The notes beneath the pieces are model-generated. The model did no database searches. It was not told the origin of the DNA and was given only the letters and a program-made list of their open reading frames with translations. A program made the position numbers and the translations under genes. From Lewinellaceae bacterium (GTDB lineage Bacteria; Bacteroidota; Bacteroidia; Chitinophagales; Saprospiraceae), in assembly GCA_020636155.1 (NCBI GenBank), contig JACJYM010000010.1, positions 1-64,000 of the forward strand: a DNA stretch of 64,000 nt, given 5' to 3'. The stretch's first letter is position 1, and each line of letters starts with the position of its first letter. Below, piece by piece: positions 9,594 through 18,888 of the stretch.

Positions 9594-12500
9594 TTAGAAA
9601 TCTAAAGTAACGCCTAGATAAATTCTTCTAGGGAAGAAGTAGTGTCCAGGTGCATTTAATCTCCATGAATAAGCATCTTCAAATGCTTGTAAATTTTGCC
9701 CAGAATCCACTACCTGTGCTCTTCTATCTTGACCAAACGATGATAATAAATATCCATCATCATCAGGGTCACTTGAATATCTATAATAACCTGCCACATT
9801 TTTTGTGTCCAATAAGTTTTGTACTCTCAAATACACATTAAAATTCAAGCTTTTATTACTTTCCTTTGAAGTCACCACTTCAAAACTTTTATCTATTCTC
9901 GCATCGATGTTAAATGTCCAAGGCAATCTATTGCCATTAATGGCACCAGCATAACCTACGCCACCAAATTGAGACACTGATAGAGCTTTAGAATAAGGTC
10001 TGCCAGACACAGTAGTCAATGAAAGGTTCAATCCAGCATTGGCAAAAATATCGGCTCCTCCTATTCGAGGACCATTATATTTCTTGCCTGAATCGTATCT
10101 ATAGTCGACAACTGCAGTAATTCTGTGTCTTTCGTCATAGTTCAAAGGTGATAAATTTCTAATTATACCTCGACTATTAATACCGTTAGATGAATTCGCA
10201 TCAGAACCACTACCGTTGGCAAATTGTAAGGTATAAGTCGCAGTCAATTGAAGATTATTGGTTCTTCTTCTGTCCAATTGAAAAGAGAAACCTTTTACAG
10301 TACTAAAGTCAATGTTACCATAAGAAGTATAATTATTCAATGGAGCCGGTAAAAATCCATAGAATCTTTGCTGAATTAAATCCTTAATTTCCTTATAATA
10401 AGCTGACATTTTTATCGCAGAAGTTTGAGAAATTTTTTGTTGGAATCCTAACTCATAATCAACTGTTCTCTGTGGTTTAAGATTAGGGTTATCAGCAGGA
10501 TTTCCATTTGGATTAATCCGTGATTTTTGATTAAAATAATAATAATCAAGGGCAGTCGCAATAGTATTAGAACTAGGCCTAGAGTATAACACATCGTAGT
10601 GCATAAAAAACCCGGCATCTTCTGAAATAGGGAATGAAAATGCCAATCGTGGCATTACATTCAACTGTGGCTTATAATCTTCAAAAGAGGTATTAATGTT
10701 AAATTTTTCATCTTGAATGTCCAAAACCCGATTTTCTTCTACTCCAGCATAAGAAGGATAAACCAAACCATTAAATAATACATTTCCTCCTGACACCTGT
10801 GTACCAGAACTATTGTACCAAGTATCACCAACTCTAAATCCAACGACATCTTCCGAGCCTTCGCCACTCACATAGACCTTATAATCATCACCAACAGCAC
10901 TTGGTTTCTCCTTACCAATTCTATTATAAAAATCTGAAGCATTTTCAATTTCATATAATGAATAAGGATCTTTTAATACTTTGGTATTGGCATCATAATA
11001 GTCTAATCTTAGTCCTAAACTGAAAATAATGTCTCTAAATGAAAATTTATCTTGAAGATAACCTGCAAAATAAATGGGTTGATTAGCACCTACATTAAAT
11101 GTACGAATACTATCTGCGTCGATACTTGTAAAGTAATCGTCGAACTTAACATCAGTACCCAATTTATTACCCAAATAATCATATCCATAATAATTCACTA
11201 ACCCATAAGTGTTCAATTCAGAAGCTGAAAACATATCCAAAGAAAGTTGATCAGGAGATAAGTCTGACAAGTTTACGTATTCACTTACATCTTTACCTAA
11301 TAATTCTCTTACTCTCAATAAAAATCTTGCATCTTCCGCCACATTGACGTTAGGAGCAAATAGTGGTAAATTATATTGAGTGCCAGTAAAATCGACAAAG
11401 GTTGTATCCCCTATGATATTATTGTAGTCAATTCCATTTAGGTGACTATTTACAATCGTATTTCCAATATCCCAAAGACCAAAAGGGCTAATACTCCAGC
11501 TTCTATTAACTCTTTGTTCATACAAAAATCCAAACTGAATATTGTGTCTTCCTTTTTCTGCTCCTCCAGGTATAAGGTCAAATCCCGCATTAATATTGGC
11601 ACTATAAATTTCTTGTTCTGATTTGGCATAAGAATTATAAACTTGTCCAACATTTCCATATAATCCACTCCAAATGGTATTGGTAGCCGTTTCCGAAATA
11701 AAGCCATTAAAATTAGTATAATTACCCAATACCGGATTGTTAGTCGGATCAACGCTAATAAGCGGTACGTCGGCATCATACAATTGAGAATATGCCTGAT
11801 GGTACCATGGAAAATCCTCAGTCGGCCCACCTGGTAATACCGGGAGTATCTGAGGTGTCCATTCATAATTTTCATGACCTATATACCCATATTTAAAGAA
11901 ATTATCTTCATGAATCAAATCTTCTGATTTTCTGTTAATTTTTTCATACCCCAATTGCAGCGAGTAGGAAAAATTTCTGAAATTAGAAACAGCCCCTTGT
12001 TCCTTCTCTTCTTGCGAAATGGAACCTTGTTTACCTAATTTATGCCTAATTCTAAGATTCCCACGGTAGGTATTAGAATAAGAATACGGATTACGAGTCC
12101 AATTGAACATACTCCAAGGACCTGAATTACTTAACGTGGCATTCGGAGTAAATCTATCCTTTGAATTGATGACACCACCAGATATGCTTACATCAATTGC
12201 GTCATTAACTTTAGCGTCTATTTTTGCTGTTAGGTTATAATCAATCGCAGTTTCATTAGGTCTCGCTTTGAATGGTTCGCCAATATCAGCATTAGTCAAG
12301 GACTCAGCAGTTCTCACCAAGGATCCATTTAAATCACCTAATGGATTTGCCTCCAAACTCTTAATTACACTTTCAGGAGCCCTGTACACTCCTACCGCAC
12401 TCGGTGAGTTGTCATCAATATTTCGATATTGACCTGAAAAACGATATCCCAATACCGACTCTCCCTTACTGTTTTTTAATAGTGGTCCTGAGAAATATAC

Positions 12501-13289
12501 ACTTGCAAGGTTATATCCATAAGCATCTAAGTATTCTGAAGTTTCAACTTCTGCACCCCCTGAAAATTTACTAGAAGGCCCTTTAGAAGTTGCGGAAATT
12601 ATTCCTCCTGTCACGTCACCATATCGGGCTTCGATACCTCCAGTAATCACCTGAAGTTGCTCTATCTCTGATTGTGGTATCATACTACTTGATCTTACCC
12701 TAACTCCATCTAAAAAGTAAACAGTTTCGTTGGTTCTAGATCCACGAATTGAAACATCACCTCCGTCCTGAGATGCAATACCTGCAGTAGTTGCAGCAAT
12801 CTGATTCAGGTCTTTAATTGGCAATGTTTTTATAGACTCCGCCGTAACAGTAGAGCCAGAACTTGTATTATCCGGATCTATTAAGGGTACCCTATATTCA
12901 GTTTTTACCACTTCTCCAAGCATGTTTTGGCTTGTTTGCATTACGATATCGAGTCTATTTGTCTTCCCTGCTTTGATGACAACATCTGTAATAAGTGAAG
13001 TCGAAAGTCCCACATAGCTCGCCTCAACATCATAAGTTCCTGGCTCTAATCCAGAGAAGAAATAGTTTCCATCAACATCCGTTTCCGTTCCGGTAACCAA
13101 CACCCCATTTTTCATAAGTGCTAATGCTCCGAACAATACTGGCTCACCCGTATCTTCTTGTGTCACTTTCCCTTCAAGAGAAGTTTGTGAAAAGCTGATT
13201 CCAACGAACAGAAAAAATAATAAAAGCGTAAGTAAATTTTTTTTCATCTGCTTTTTTTTAATTCTTAAAAATTCATTTTTTTCCATCAT
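9594..13289 (-). CDS. TonB-dependent receptor with N-terminal carboxypeptidase-regulatory-like domain
   Basis: This outer membrane receptor takes up an unidentified ligand with energy from TonB. A peptidase-regulatory-like domain (GKVTQEDTGEPVLFGALAL to about residue 115) is followed by a plug domain (PIKDLNQIAATTAGIASQDG, then SIRGSRTNETVYFLDGVRV) and a barrel of about 950 residues ending in GVTLDF. The ATG at 13289 gives a 14-residue preface before MKKNLLTLLLFFLFVGISF, an ideal signal peptide, so translation may really start at 13247. No SusD-like lipoprotein follows. The partners are instead the 1393-residue exported protein and the PorV-like protein, which argues against an ordinary polysaccharide utilisation locus. 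This gene heads the operon. Confidence 0.93.
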   Translation of the reverse strand: MMEKNEFLRIKKKQMKKNLLTLLLFFLFVGISFSQTSLEGKVTQEDTGEPVLFGALALMKNGVLVTGTETDVDGNYFFSGLEPGTYDVEASYVGLSTSLITDVVIKAGKTNRLDIVMQTSQNMLGEVVKTEYRVPLIDPDNTSSGSTVTAESIKTLPIKDLNQIAATTAGIASQDGGDVSIRGSRTNETVYFLDGVRVRSSSMIPQSEIEQLQVITGGIEARYGDVTGGIISATSKGPSSKFSGGAEVETSEYLDAYGYNLASVYFSGPLLKNSKGESVLGYRFSGQYRNIDDNSPSAVGVYRAPESVIKSLEANPLGDLNGSLVRTAESLTNADIGEPFKARPNETAIDYNLTAKIDAKVNDAIDVSISGGVINSKDRFTPNATLSNSGPWSMFNWTRNPYSYSNTYRGNLRIRHKLGKQGSISQEEKEQGAVSNFRNFSYSLQLGYEKINRKSEDLIHEDNFFKYGYIGHENYEWTPQILPVLPGGPTEDFPWYHQAYSQLYDADVPLISVDPTNNPVLGNYTNFNGFISETATNTIWSGLYGNVGQVYNSYAKSEQEIYSANINAGFDLIPGGAEKGRHNIQFGFLYEQRVNRSWSISPFGLWDIGNTIVNSHLNGIDYNNIIGDTTFVDFTGTQYNLPLFAPNVNVAEDARFLLRVRELLGKDVSEYVNLSDLSPDQLSLDMFSASELNTYGLVNYYGYDYLGNKLGTDVKFDDYFTSIDADSIRTFNVGANQPIYFAGYLQDKFSFRDIIFSLGLRLDYYDANTKVLKDPYSLYEIENASDFYNRIGKEKPSAVGDDYKVYVSGEGSEDVVGFRVGDTWYNSSGTQVSGGNVLFNGLVYPSYAGVEENRVLDIQDEKFNINTSFEDYKPQLNVMPRLAFSFPISEDAGFFMHYDVLYSRPSSNTIATALDYYYFNQKSRINPNGNPADNPNLKPQRTVDYELGFQQKISQTSAIKMSAYYKEIKDLIQQRFYGFLPAPLNNYTSYGNIDFSTVKGFSFQLDRRRTNNLQLTATYTLQFANGSGSDANSSNGINSRGIIRNLSPLNYDERHRITAVVDYRYDSGKKYNGPRIGGADIFANAGLNLSLTTVSGRPYSKALSVSQFGGVGYAGAINGNRLPWTFNIDARIDKSFEVVTSKESNKSLNFNVYLRVQNLLDTKNVAGYYRYSSDPDDDGYLLSSFGQDRRAQVVDSGQNLQAFEDAYSWRLNAPGHYFFPRRIYLGVTLDF

Positions 13290-13590
13290 ACATGGAGATT
13301 TAAAGCGTAGTGCAATTTGATGGTGACTTGGTAGCAGTCATCACATAAATTGTTAAAATACTGCGATATATAACAATCTGATAATTAAAAATTTGGTATA
13401 AAATTACAAATCAAAATTGCGATATTTCACTTAAAGTGTGAATACTCATTGGAAAGAAAACAACTTCGAAATACATCTATTTGAAATCTTATTATTTCCA
13501 ATTAGTGTGCAATTTTAGTAATTAATAAAATGTTAACAAAATTTTTTGGACTTGTAAAATGTCATTTTGAACAACAAAATCAAATTACCC
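13290..13590. other. Intergenic region upstream of the TonB receptor gene
   Basis: This stretch must hold the promoter of the receptor operon and the end of the mutL operon. Only a 7-of-8 match to the -7 box (TAATTTTA on the minus strand, 13399-13406) and a small palindrome CACTTAAAGTG near 13430 are visible. Neither is firm. No terminator hairpin and no coding frame were found. Confidence 0.4.
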
Positions 13591-14547
13591 CTACAATTCT
13601 AATATTTTGTTCAAGGTTATTTGAGCTATTTTTTGTAGAGATTCATGAGTCCAGCCGGCAATGTGAGGAGACACAAGGACATTCGTAAATGAAAACAATT
13701 TTTGATACATTAATTTTTCATCTAAACTCATTTTTTCAGGCTTTTCATTTTCGAATACATCAAGGCAAGCACCTCCTACCATTCCTGATTCAAGACCTTT
13801 TATCAATGCCGCCGTATCCACAACTTGTCCGCGACTGGTATTGACGACCACTACACCCTTTTTACATCCATTGAGGAATTGGATGTCAACAAGATGTTTT
13901 GTTTCAAGAGTCAAGGGTAAATGAAATGAGATAATGTCCGATTCCGCCTTTAATTTATCCAGACTAACAGGCTTTACATTTTTAAAATGGTCTAAGTAAG
14001 ATTGATCGTATTTGTCATAAGCCAGTAATCGAGCATTCCATCCATTCAATTTCCTTAGAAATTGCCTTCCTGTATGACCTATCCCAACGACACCAATCGT
14101 TTTCCCTTCTATTTCCCAACCTCTATTCTTTTCCCTATGCCAATTAAATGATTTCACCTCATCATTCGCGACGATTAAATTATTGGACAGTGACAATAAC
14201 ATGCCCATGGCATGTTCGCTCACTGCATTGCTATTACCATGCGGAGAGTTAATGACTTTGATACCCTTCGTCTTAGCATATTCCGTATCAATAATTTCTA
14301 GTCCTGAACCTAGTCGTGCTATAAATTTTAGATTATCCCCCAAGTCGATAAGGGTTTTGTCCATTTTGATTTTACTATTGATAATTATACCGTAGTATTC
14401 TGATATTATTTCAGGCAATTCGGACAATAAAATGTCAGGCGAATAATTTACTGAAAAATTATTTTCAGTTAAACCGCCTAAAAGTAGTGGGTGTACATAA
14501 TCAGTAATCAGTATCTTTTTCACATGTATCGGTTCTAAAATTTTCAA
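13591..14547 (-). CDS. D-isomer-specific 2-hydroxyacid dehydrogenase (phosphoglycerate dehydrogenase-like)
   Basis: This is an NAD-dependent dehydrogenase of 318 residues. The Rossmann glycine motif is GVVGIGHTGRQFLRKL, the substrate-binding arginine lies in ARLGSGLEI, the second signature is VVVNTSRGQVVDTAAL, and the catalytic histidine lies in SPHIAGWT. The pattern HLPLTLETKHLV agrees. The length corresponds to a short enzyme without the C-terminal ACT domain of classical SerA, so it could make 3-phosphohydroxypyruvate or act on another D-2-hydroxyacid. It is the last gene of the mutL operon, 6 bp after the EEP-family gene, and there is no serine-pathway neighbour. Substrate assignment is therefore open. 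Confidence 0.88.
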   Translation of the reverse strand: MKILEPIHVKKILITDYVHPLLLGGLTENNFSVNYSPDILLSELPEIISEYYGIIINSKIKMDKTLIDLGDNLKFIARLGSGLEIIDTEYAKTKGIKVINSPHGNSNAVSEHAMGMLLSLSNNLIVANDEVKSFNWHREKNRGWEIEGKTIGVVGIGHTGRQFLRKLNGWNARLLAYDKYDQSYLDHFKNVKPVSLDKLKAESDIISFHLPLTLETKHLVDIQFLNGCKKGVVVVNTSRGQVVDTAALIKGLESGMVGGACLDVFENEKPEKMSLDEKLMYQKLFSFTNVLVSPHIAGWTHESLQKIAQITLNKILEL

Positions 14548-14553
14548 TAAAAA

Positions 14554-15594
14554 TCATTGGGCCAATTTGATTTCAGAAATTAATGGATAGTGATCAGAAT
14601 ACTTAGATTGAATCACCTGGCTGTTCACTACCGAAAAGTCCTTGTCAACTAAGCAATAATCAATCCTTAAAAAAGGAATGACACCAGCATACGTACTTCC
14701 AAAACCATTACCCGCCTCTCGAAATGCATCGATGTTAGCGCCTTTAATTTCGTGATAGGCGTATGATAGATTCGTATCATTAAAGTCTCCTAATACTATG
14801 ACTTTAAAAGGACTTGAATTAATATGCTCTGCAATCAACTTGGCTTGCTCAGACCTGATAATAAGTGCATTTTTATATTTTTGGAGAATTCCTTTTATCC
14901 CTATCCAGGTCTTTTTCTCTTTGATATCAGGATTATCAGCCATTTTTTGGGTATCATGAGAAATTTTGTTGCTCTTTAAGTGAAGTCCGTAAACTCTGAC
15001 GGTATCAACACCCATTTTTACATCCATCCAAAGACATGCATTGGTAACTGTGCCAAAATCAATTTCACCTTTATTTATTACATGCAAATCAGTATAAAGA
15101 ACCACCCCTTTGTGGATGTCATGACTTTGAAATTTAGGAAAAACTTCACTGAAGATGTCTCTAGAATATTGCGTTGCTTCCTGTACGGCAAAAACATTGA
15201 CTGGAGAAAGGTCTTTCAAAAATTTCTTGTAATTTTCTCTCTCGGTATTAGACTTTTCTTCACGGGACACCCAACTGCCCATAAGGTTATAACTCGCCAT
15301 TCTTAAAGACTTTCCGGTATTGTCTTCGTCTTGTTTTCCAAAATTTAAATTCACAAAGGATTGCAATCCAAAAATCATAAATAGAGTAGAAAGTATGGCG
15401 TTCTTTTTATTTGTTAATAACCACAATACGACAAAAATCGCATTGACAATAAATATCACCGGAAAAAATAATCCAAAAAATGAAAATAACCAAAATTTTG
15501 ATGGATCTATAAATGGAGATAAATAGCAAAAAACTAAAGCTAGAACCGCTAAAACATTAAAAAAAAGGAAGGATTTGTTAATGAATTTTTTCAA
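14554..15594 (-). CDS. Membrane-anchored endonuclease/exonuclease/phosphatase (EEP) family protein
   Basis: The first 90 residues or so form two or three hydrophobic segments (FLFFNVLAVLALVFCYL, FSFFGLFFPVIFIVNAIFV and a third). The C-terminal EEP domain follows with its metal and catalytic motifs: VFAVQEAT (metal-binding Glu), VIVLGDFNDTN (Asp and Asn), RIDYCLVD and SDHYPLISEI (catalytic His). Such enzymes cleave phosphodiesters in nucleic acids, lipids or small molecules, and the substrate cannot be chosen from sequence. The catalytic domain is probably extracytoplasmic or membrane-proximal. It lies 3 bp after the inactive rhomboid gene, in an order (mutL, two rhomboids, EEP) that I recall as common in Bacteroidota. 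Confidence 0.88.
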   Translation of the reverse strand: MKKFINKSFLFFNVLAVLALVFCYLSPFIDPSKFWLFSFFGLFFPVIFIVNAIFVVLWLLTNKKNAILSTLFMIFGLQSFVNLNFGKQDEDNTGKSLRMASYNLMGSWVSREEKSNTERENYKKFLKDLSPVNVFAVQEATQYSRDIFSEVFPKFQSHDIHKGVVLYTDLHVINKGEIDFGTVTNACLWMDVKMGVDTVRVYGLHLKSNKISHDTQKMADNPDIKEKKTWIGIKGILQKYKNALIIRSEQAKLIAEHINSSPFKVIVLGDFNDTNLSYAYHEIKGANIDAFREAGNGFGSTYAGVIPFLRIDYCLVDKDFSVVNSQVIQSKYSDHYPLISEIKLAQ

Positions 15595-15597
15595 ATC

Positions 15598-16476
15598 TTA
15601 CTTTTTACTTGCCAAATATAAAATTTCCTTTTCCTCGGCCGTCAGACTATCGTAACCAGACTTATTAATCTTATCAAGAACTTTATCTACCTCCGAGTTT
15701 ATATTAGATTTGTCAATAGCAGAACCTTTTTTATTGGATTCACTGGCCTTGTAACTGATAGTAAGTGGTGATTTCCTTGAACTCGTTCTTGATTTATTGG
15801 CAAACTGATTTTTCTCTCGCGAAAAAATATTTTTCCATTCGATACCATTTTTTACCATATAAATATAGACTGCACCTATTAGTGCCCCACTAAATGACGT
15901 CAGCTTAAAAACCAAGTCATATCCAGATGCCAGTGACAATAATTCAAAAATCAAAATAATCATGACCACGAATTTCAATTTGACATCGCCAATCAGTATA
16001 AATCTTAGGGAATAATCCGGTGCTATCGAAGCCGCAATGACAGCCATCGCAAGAGCAGGAGCTTTGGCACCGAAATAGGTCGAGTGATAATTCAATAAAG
16101 AACTGAATATCAAAAATAAAATACCACTGACGACAGTAGTAATGAAGAAGATGGGCAAAATTCGCTTTTGATTTATCAGATCGCTTACTATTCTTCCAAA
16201 AATCCATAAAAGCATCACTTCAAATATAAATCCCCAAACACTCGAAAACACAAATACATGGGTAATGAGAGTCCACGGCTTAATGATAAATTCAGAAAAA
16301 GAGGAAGGTAGTTTTAAATAAGAATAAAGTACGAACATAAAATCGCTTCCCTTAGGCGTGAATGCCCCTAAAATAAGCAATACTAAAAATGACCCTATCA
16401 ATACATAAAGTAACTTAATGAGGGAATCACCCATTCTATAATAATACTTTATATCTCGAATCAAGGAATCAAACAT
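15598..16476 (-). CDS. Rhomboid-family membrane protein lacking both catalytic residues (pseudo-rhomboid)
   Basis: The 292-residue protein has about six membrane segments between residues 20 and 210 and a cytoplasmic tail of about 80 mostly charged residues. The fold matches rhomboid proteases, as in KPWTLITHVFVFSSVWGF and LLWIFGRIVSDL. The position of the catalytic Ser (GASGA in the neighbouring gene) reads GAKAP here, with Lys138 in its place. The position of the catalytic His (AHFGGAIMG in the neighbour) reads TSFSGALIG, with Ser194. It should therefore be proteolytically dead and may bind or chaperone substrates as iRhoms do; that role is inference. It lies 13 bp after the active rhomboid gene. 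Confidence 0.85.
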   Translation of the reverse strand: MFDSLIRDIKYYYRMGDSLIKLLYVLIGSFLVLLILGAFTPKGSDFMFVLYSYLKLPSSFSEFIIKPWTLITHVFVFSSVWGFIFEVMLLWIFGRIVSDLINQKRILPIFFITTVVSGILFLIFSSLLNYHSTYFGAKAPALAMAVIAASIAPDYSLRFILIGDVKLKFVVMIILIFELLSLASGYDLVFKLTSFSGALIGAVYIYMVKNGIEWKNIFSREKNQFANKSRTSSRKSPLTISYKASESNKKGSAIDKSNINSEVDKVLDKINKSGYDSLTAEEKEILYLASKK

Positions 16477-16489
16477 AATCAGCGAAATT

Positions 16490-17077
16490 TTACCTTAAGT
16501 TATTTTTGTGCCAATACAAAACTAACAACAAGCCCATGATTGCACCGCCAAAATGTGCCTCATTTGCGATGTTTCCACCACGACCACTTAAGCTGGCCAG
16601 CAGCCCCAGAACAATCCCTCCCCATACCAAATATTTGGCTTTGATAGGAATAGGAATAAACATCAGATATAGTGGAATATTAGGAAACATGGTTGCAAAT
16701 GCACCAGCTACTCCGGAGATAGCGCCAGAAGCACCAAGTAAACCAGCATACGAATCTGTCATCATAAAAAATATCACTGAAGCGGCTAGCCCTGATAAAA
16801 AATATAGAATGAAAAATTTCTGAGTACCCAAAAAGGACTCAACCATCGGCCCTAAAAAATATAAGGTCAACATATTGAACAACAAGTGTTGCGGCGAGGC
16901 ATGATTAAACATCGAGGTAATCAGCTGAATAGGCTTAAAATAAGGAGAATCAAAATTGTATAATACGAAGTACTCAGCTCCTATATTGGGTTGATTCTGT
17001 AAAAGAACATGCACTATCACATAAACTATGACATTGATAATGATGAGATGCTTAACGACTCCTTGAAATGGTGGCAT
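16490..17077 (-). CDS. Rhomboid family intramembrane serine protease
   Basis: The protein cleaves transmembrane substrates within the inner membrane. It is a minimal 195-residue rhomboid with about six membrane segments. The catalytic dyad is intact: Ser117 in GLLGASGAISG and His175 in NEAHFGGAIMG. The oxyanion-supporting His64 and Asn68 lie in HASPQHLLFNML. The gene starts 3 bp after the mutL stop and is translated from the same message. Its natural substrates are unknown. The start MPPFQGVVKHLIIINV places the first membrane helix directly after a short cytoplasmic stretch, as expected. Confidence 0.95.
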   Translation of the reverse strand: MPPFQGVVKHLIIINVIVYVIVHVLLQNQPNIGAEYFVLYNFDSPYFKPIQLITSMFNHASPQHLLFNMLTLYFLGPMVESFLGTQKFFILYFLSGLAASVIFFMMTDSYAGLLGASGAISGVAGAFATMFPNIPLYLMFIPIPIKAKYLVWGGIVLGLLASLSGRGGNIANEAHFGGAIMGLLLVLYWHKNNLR

Positions 17078-17080
17078 ATC

Positions 17081-18886
17081 TTAATTCTTAAATTTTCTAT
17101 TTATTTCTTCCAAATCAATACTTACAATACACTTTTTGCCACTAGGGCTCATATATGGATCTTGGCAAGCAAACAATTGGTTAATCAGTTGCTTCATTTC
17201 TCGCACATCCAGTATTTTGCCAGATCTTATACTTGCAGAAACAGCTATTGACCTCGCAATGTTTTGTTCAATCCCTAGCTGCAACTCCCTGTTATCAGAA
17301 TAAGTATCAATAAGTTCGTCGATAAATACTTCAAGGCTAGTGCTAAGTTCGAGGTTTGTAGGTAACCCATTGATGATAAAGGTATTTCCTCCAAACGACT
17401 CTATTTCGAATCCATACCTTTTAAAATATGGCAACATATCCTTCAATATCAATGCTTTGCTATTTTCCAGCTCTACTGTGACTGCAAATAATTCTTTTTG
17501 TATTGACGGGACTTTATCCTCGAGTAACTTGAGATTTTTTTCATAAATGATTCTCTCATGAGCAGCACTTTGATCAATAATTATAAGTCCTGACCTTATC
17601 TGAGATATGATATACCTACCATGCATTTGAAAGGGGTCACGATTACTCAATACTTCTTGATTCGATGCGTCATCGAAATATTGAATTTTACTTTCAAGCG
17701 TGGTCGGTTGTGTCTCCATGTCCAATTTTTCATTTGACATGTCTTTGTACATCAGTTCCCAATTTTTAAAATTGTCTTTTTGCAACTGACTCATTTCTTT
17801 ATTGAATGTTGGATTGGCTTTTTGGGTAATCAGCGGGTTAAAGCGGTCTTTATCATGACCAAAATTTACATTAGATCCAAAATCCAATTCAGGGAGTACG
17901 TATTGTCCCAGCGCCTGCTTTATCGCAACTTTTAAAAAATTGTATAAAAGCCTTTCTTCATCAAACTTAATTTCCGTTTTCGTAGGGTGTACATTGATAT
18001 CTATTCGGCTAGGATTAATATCTATCATCAATACATAAAACGGATGAGAATCTGGCAGAATTAATTGGTCATAGGCCAATCTCACAGCATGATTCAGGTA
18101 CGGACTTTTAATGTATCTATTATTGACAAAAAAATATTGCTCTCCTTTCGTCCTTTTTGCAGACTCCGCTTTTCCAATGAAACCATTGATTTTGAAGTCT
18201 GAACTCTCTTGTGCGACAGGAATTATTTTTTCATTATAATTTTTACCAAAAATGTTGACTAATCGAGCCTTAAGATTGCCATCATAAAGTCGGTATAGTT
18301 CATTGCCATTATGGTGGAGATTAAACTTAATATCGGGATGTGCAATGGCGATATTTAGAAATTCTTGGTTGATGTGCTTCAACTCGACCGGATCACTCTT
18401 GAGGAATTTTCTTCGAGCTGGCACGTTATAAAATAAATTTTTGACTGAAATATTGGTTCCATTCACCCCTTGCACCTGATCCTGTAATTTTACCTCCGAT
18501 CCTTCGATTACAATGTGGGTAGCGGTCTTATCTTCGGCACGTTTCGTCACCAATTCTACTCGGGCAATAGCCGCAATAGACGCCAGTGCTTCCCCTCTGA
18601 AACCCATAGTCCTAATGCTGAAAAGATCCTCTACCACCCTTATTTTTGAAGTCGCATGCCTTTCAAAGCTCATTCTGGCATCTGTAGGACTCATTCCTTT
18701 GCCATTATCGATGATCTGGACGAGGGTTTTACCCGCATCTTTAATAATTACTTTTATTTCTGTAGCACCGGCGTCTATTGCATTTTCCATCATCTCTTTG
18801 ACCACTGATGCAGGCCGTTGAATGACTTCACCTGCCGCAATCTGATTGGCAATATTATCCGGTAAAAGCTGAATAATGTCAGCCAT
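17081..18886 (-). CDS. mutL: DNA mismatch repair protein MutL
   Basis: MutL links mismatch recognition by MutS to strand incision. The 601-residue protein has the GHKL ATPase region with ENAIDAGAT, DNGKGM and TMGFRGEALASI, followed by the transducer domain and a C-terminal dimerisation/endonuclease domain. The endonuclease signature DQHA(x)2E(x)4E is present as DQSAAHERIIYE (about residues 437-448), with Ser at the first His position. The zinc-site block that is often CPHGRP reads MSPSGKKC. Endonuclease activity is therefore likely but uses variant metal ligands. The gene follows the small membrane protein by 2 bp and heads the rhomboid genes. Confidence 0.96.
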   Translation of the reverse strand: MADIIQLLPDNIANQIAAGEVIQRPASVVKEMMENAIDAGATEIKVIIKDAGKTLVQIIDNGKGMSPTDARMSFERHATSKIRVVEDLFSIRTMGFRGEALASIAAIARVELVTKRAEDKTATHIVIEGSEVKLQDQVQGVNGTNISVKNLFYNVPARRKFLKSDPVELKHINQEFLNIAIAHPDIKFNLHHNGNELYRLYDGNLKARLVNIFGKNYNEKIIPVAQESSDFKINGFIGKAESAKRTKGEQYFFVNNRYIKSPYLNHAVRLAYDQLILPDSHPFYVLMIDINPSRIDINVHPTKTEIKFDEERLLYNFLKVAIKQALGQYVLPELDFGSNVNFGHDKDRFNPLITQKANPTFNKEMSQLQKDNFKNWELMYKDMSNEKLDMETQPTTLESKIQYFDDASNQEVLSNRDPFQMHGRYIISQIRSGLIIIDQSAAHERIIYEKNLKLLEDKVPSIQKELFAVTVELENSKALILKDMLPYFKRYGFEIESFGGNTFIINGLPTNLELSTSLEVFIDELIDTYSDNRELQLGIEQNIARSIAVSASIRSGKILDVREMKQLINQLFACQDPYMSPSGKKCIVSIDLEEINRKFKN

Positions 18887-18888
18887 AT

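Noticed and set aside
11450..11875. A 141-codon minus-strand frame inside the TonB receptor gene
   Set aside because: It is a shifted frame of the receptor gene on the same strand, without family features.
13425..13440. Palindrome CACTTAAAGTG before the TonB receptor gene as an operator
   Set aside because: It is short, single-copy and not next to a recognisable promoter.
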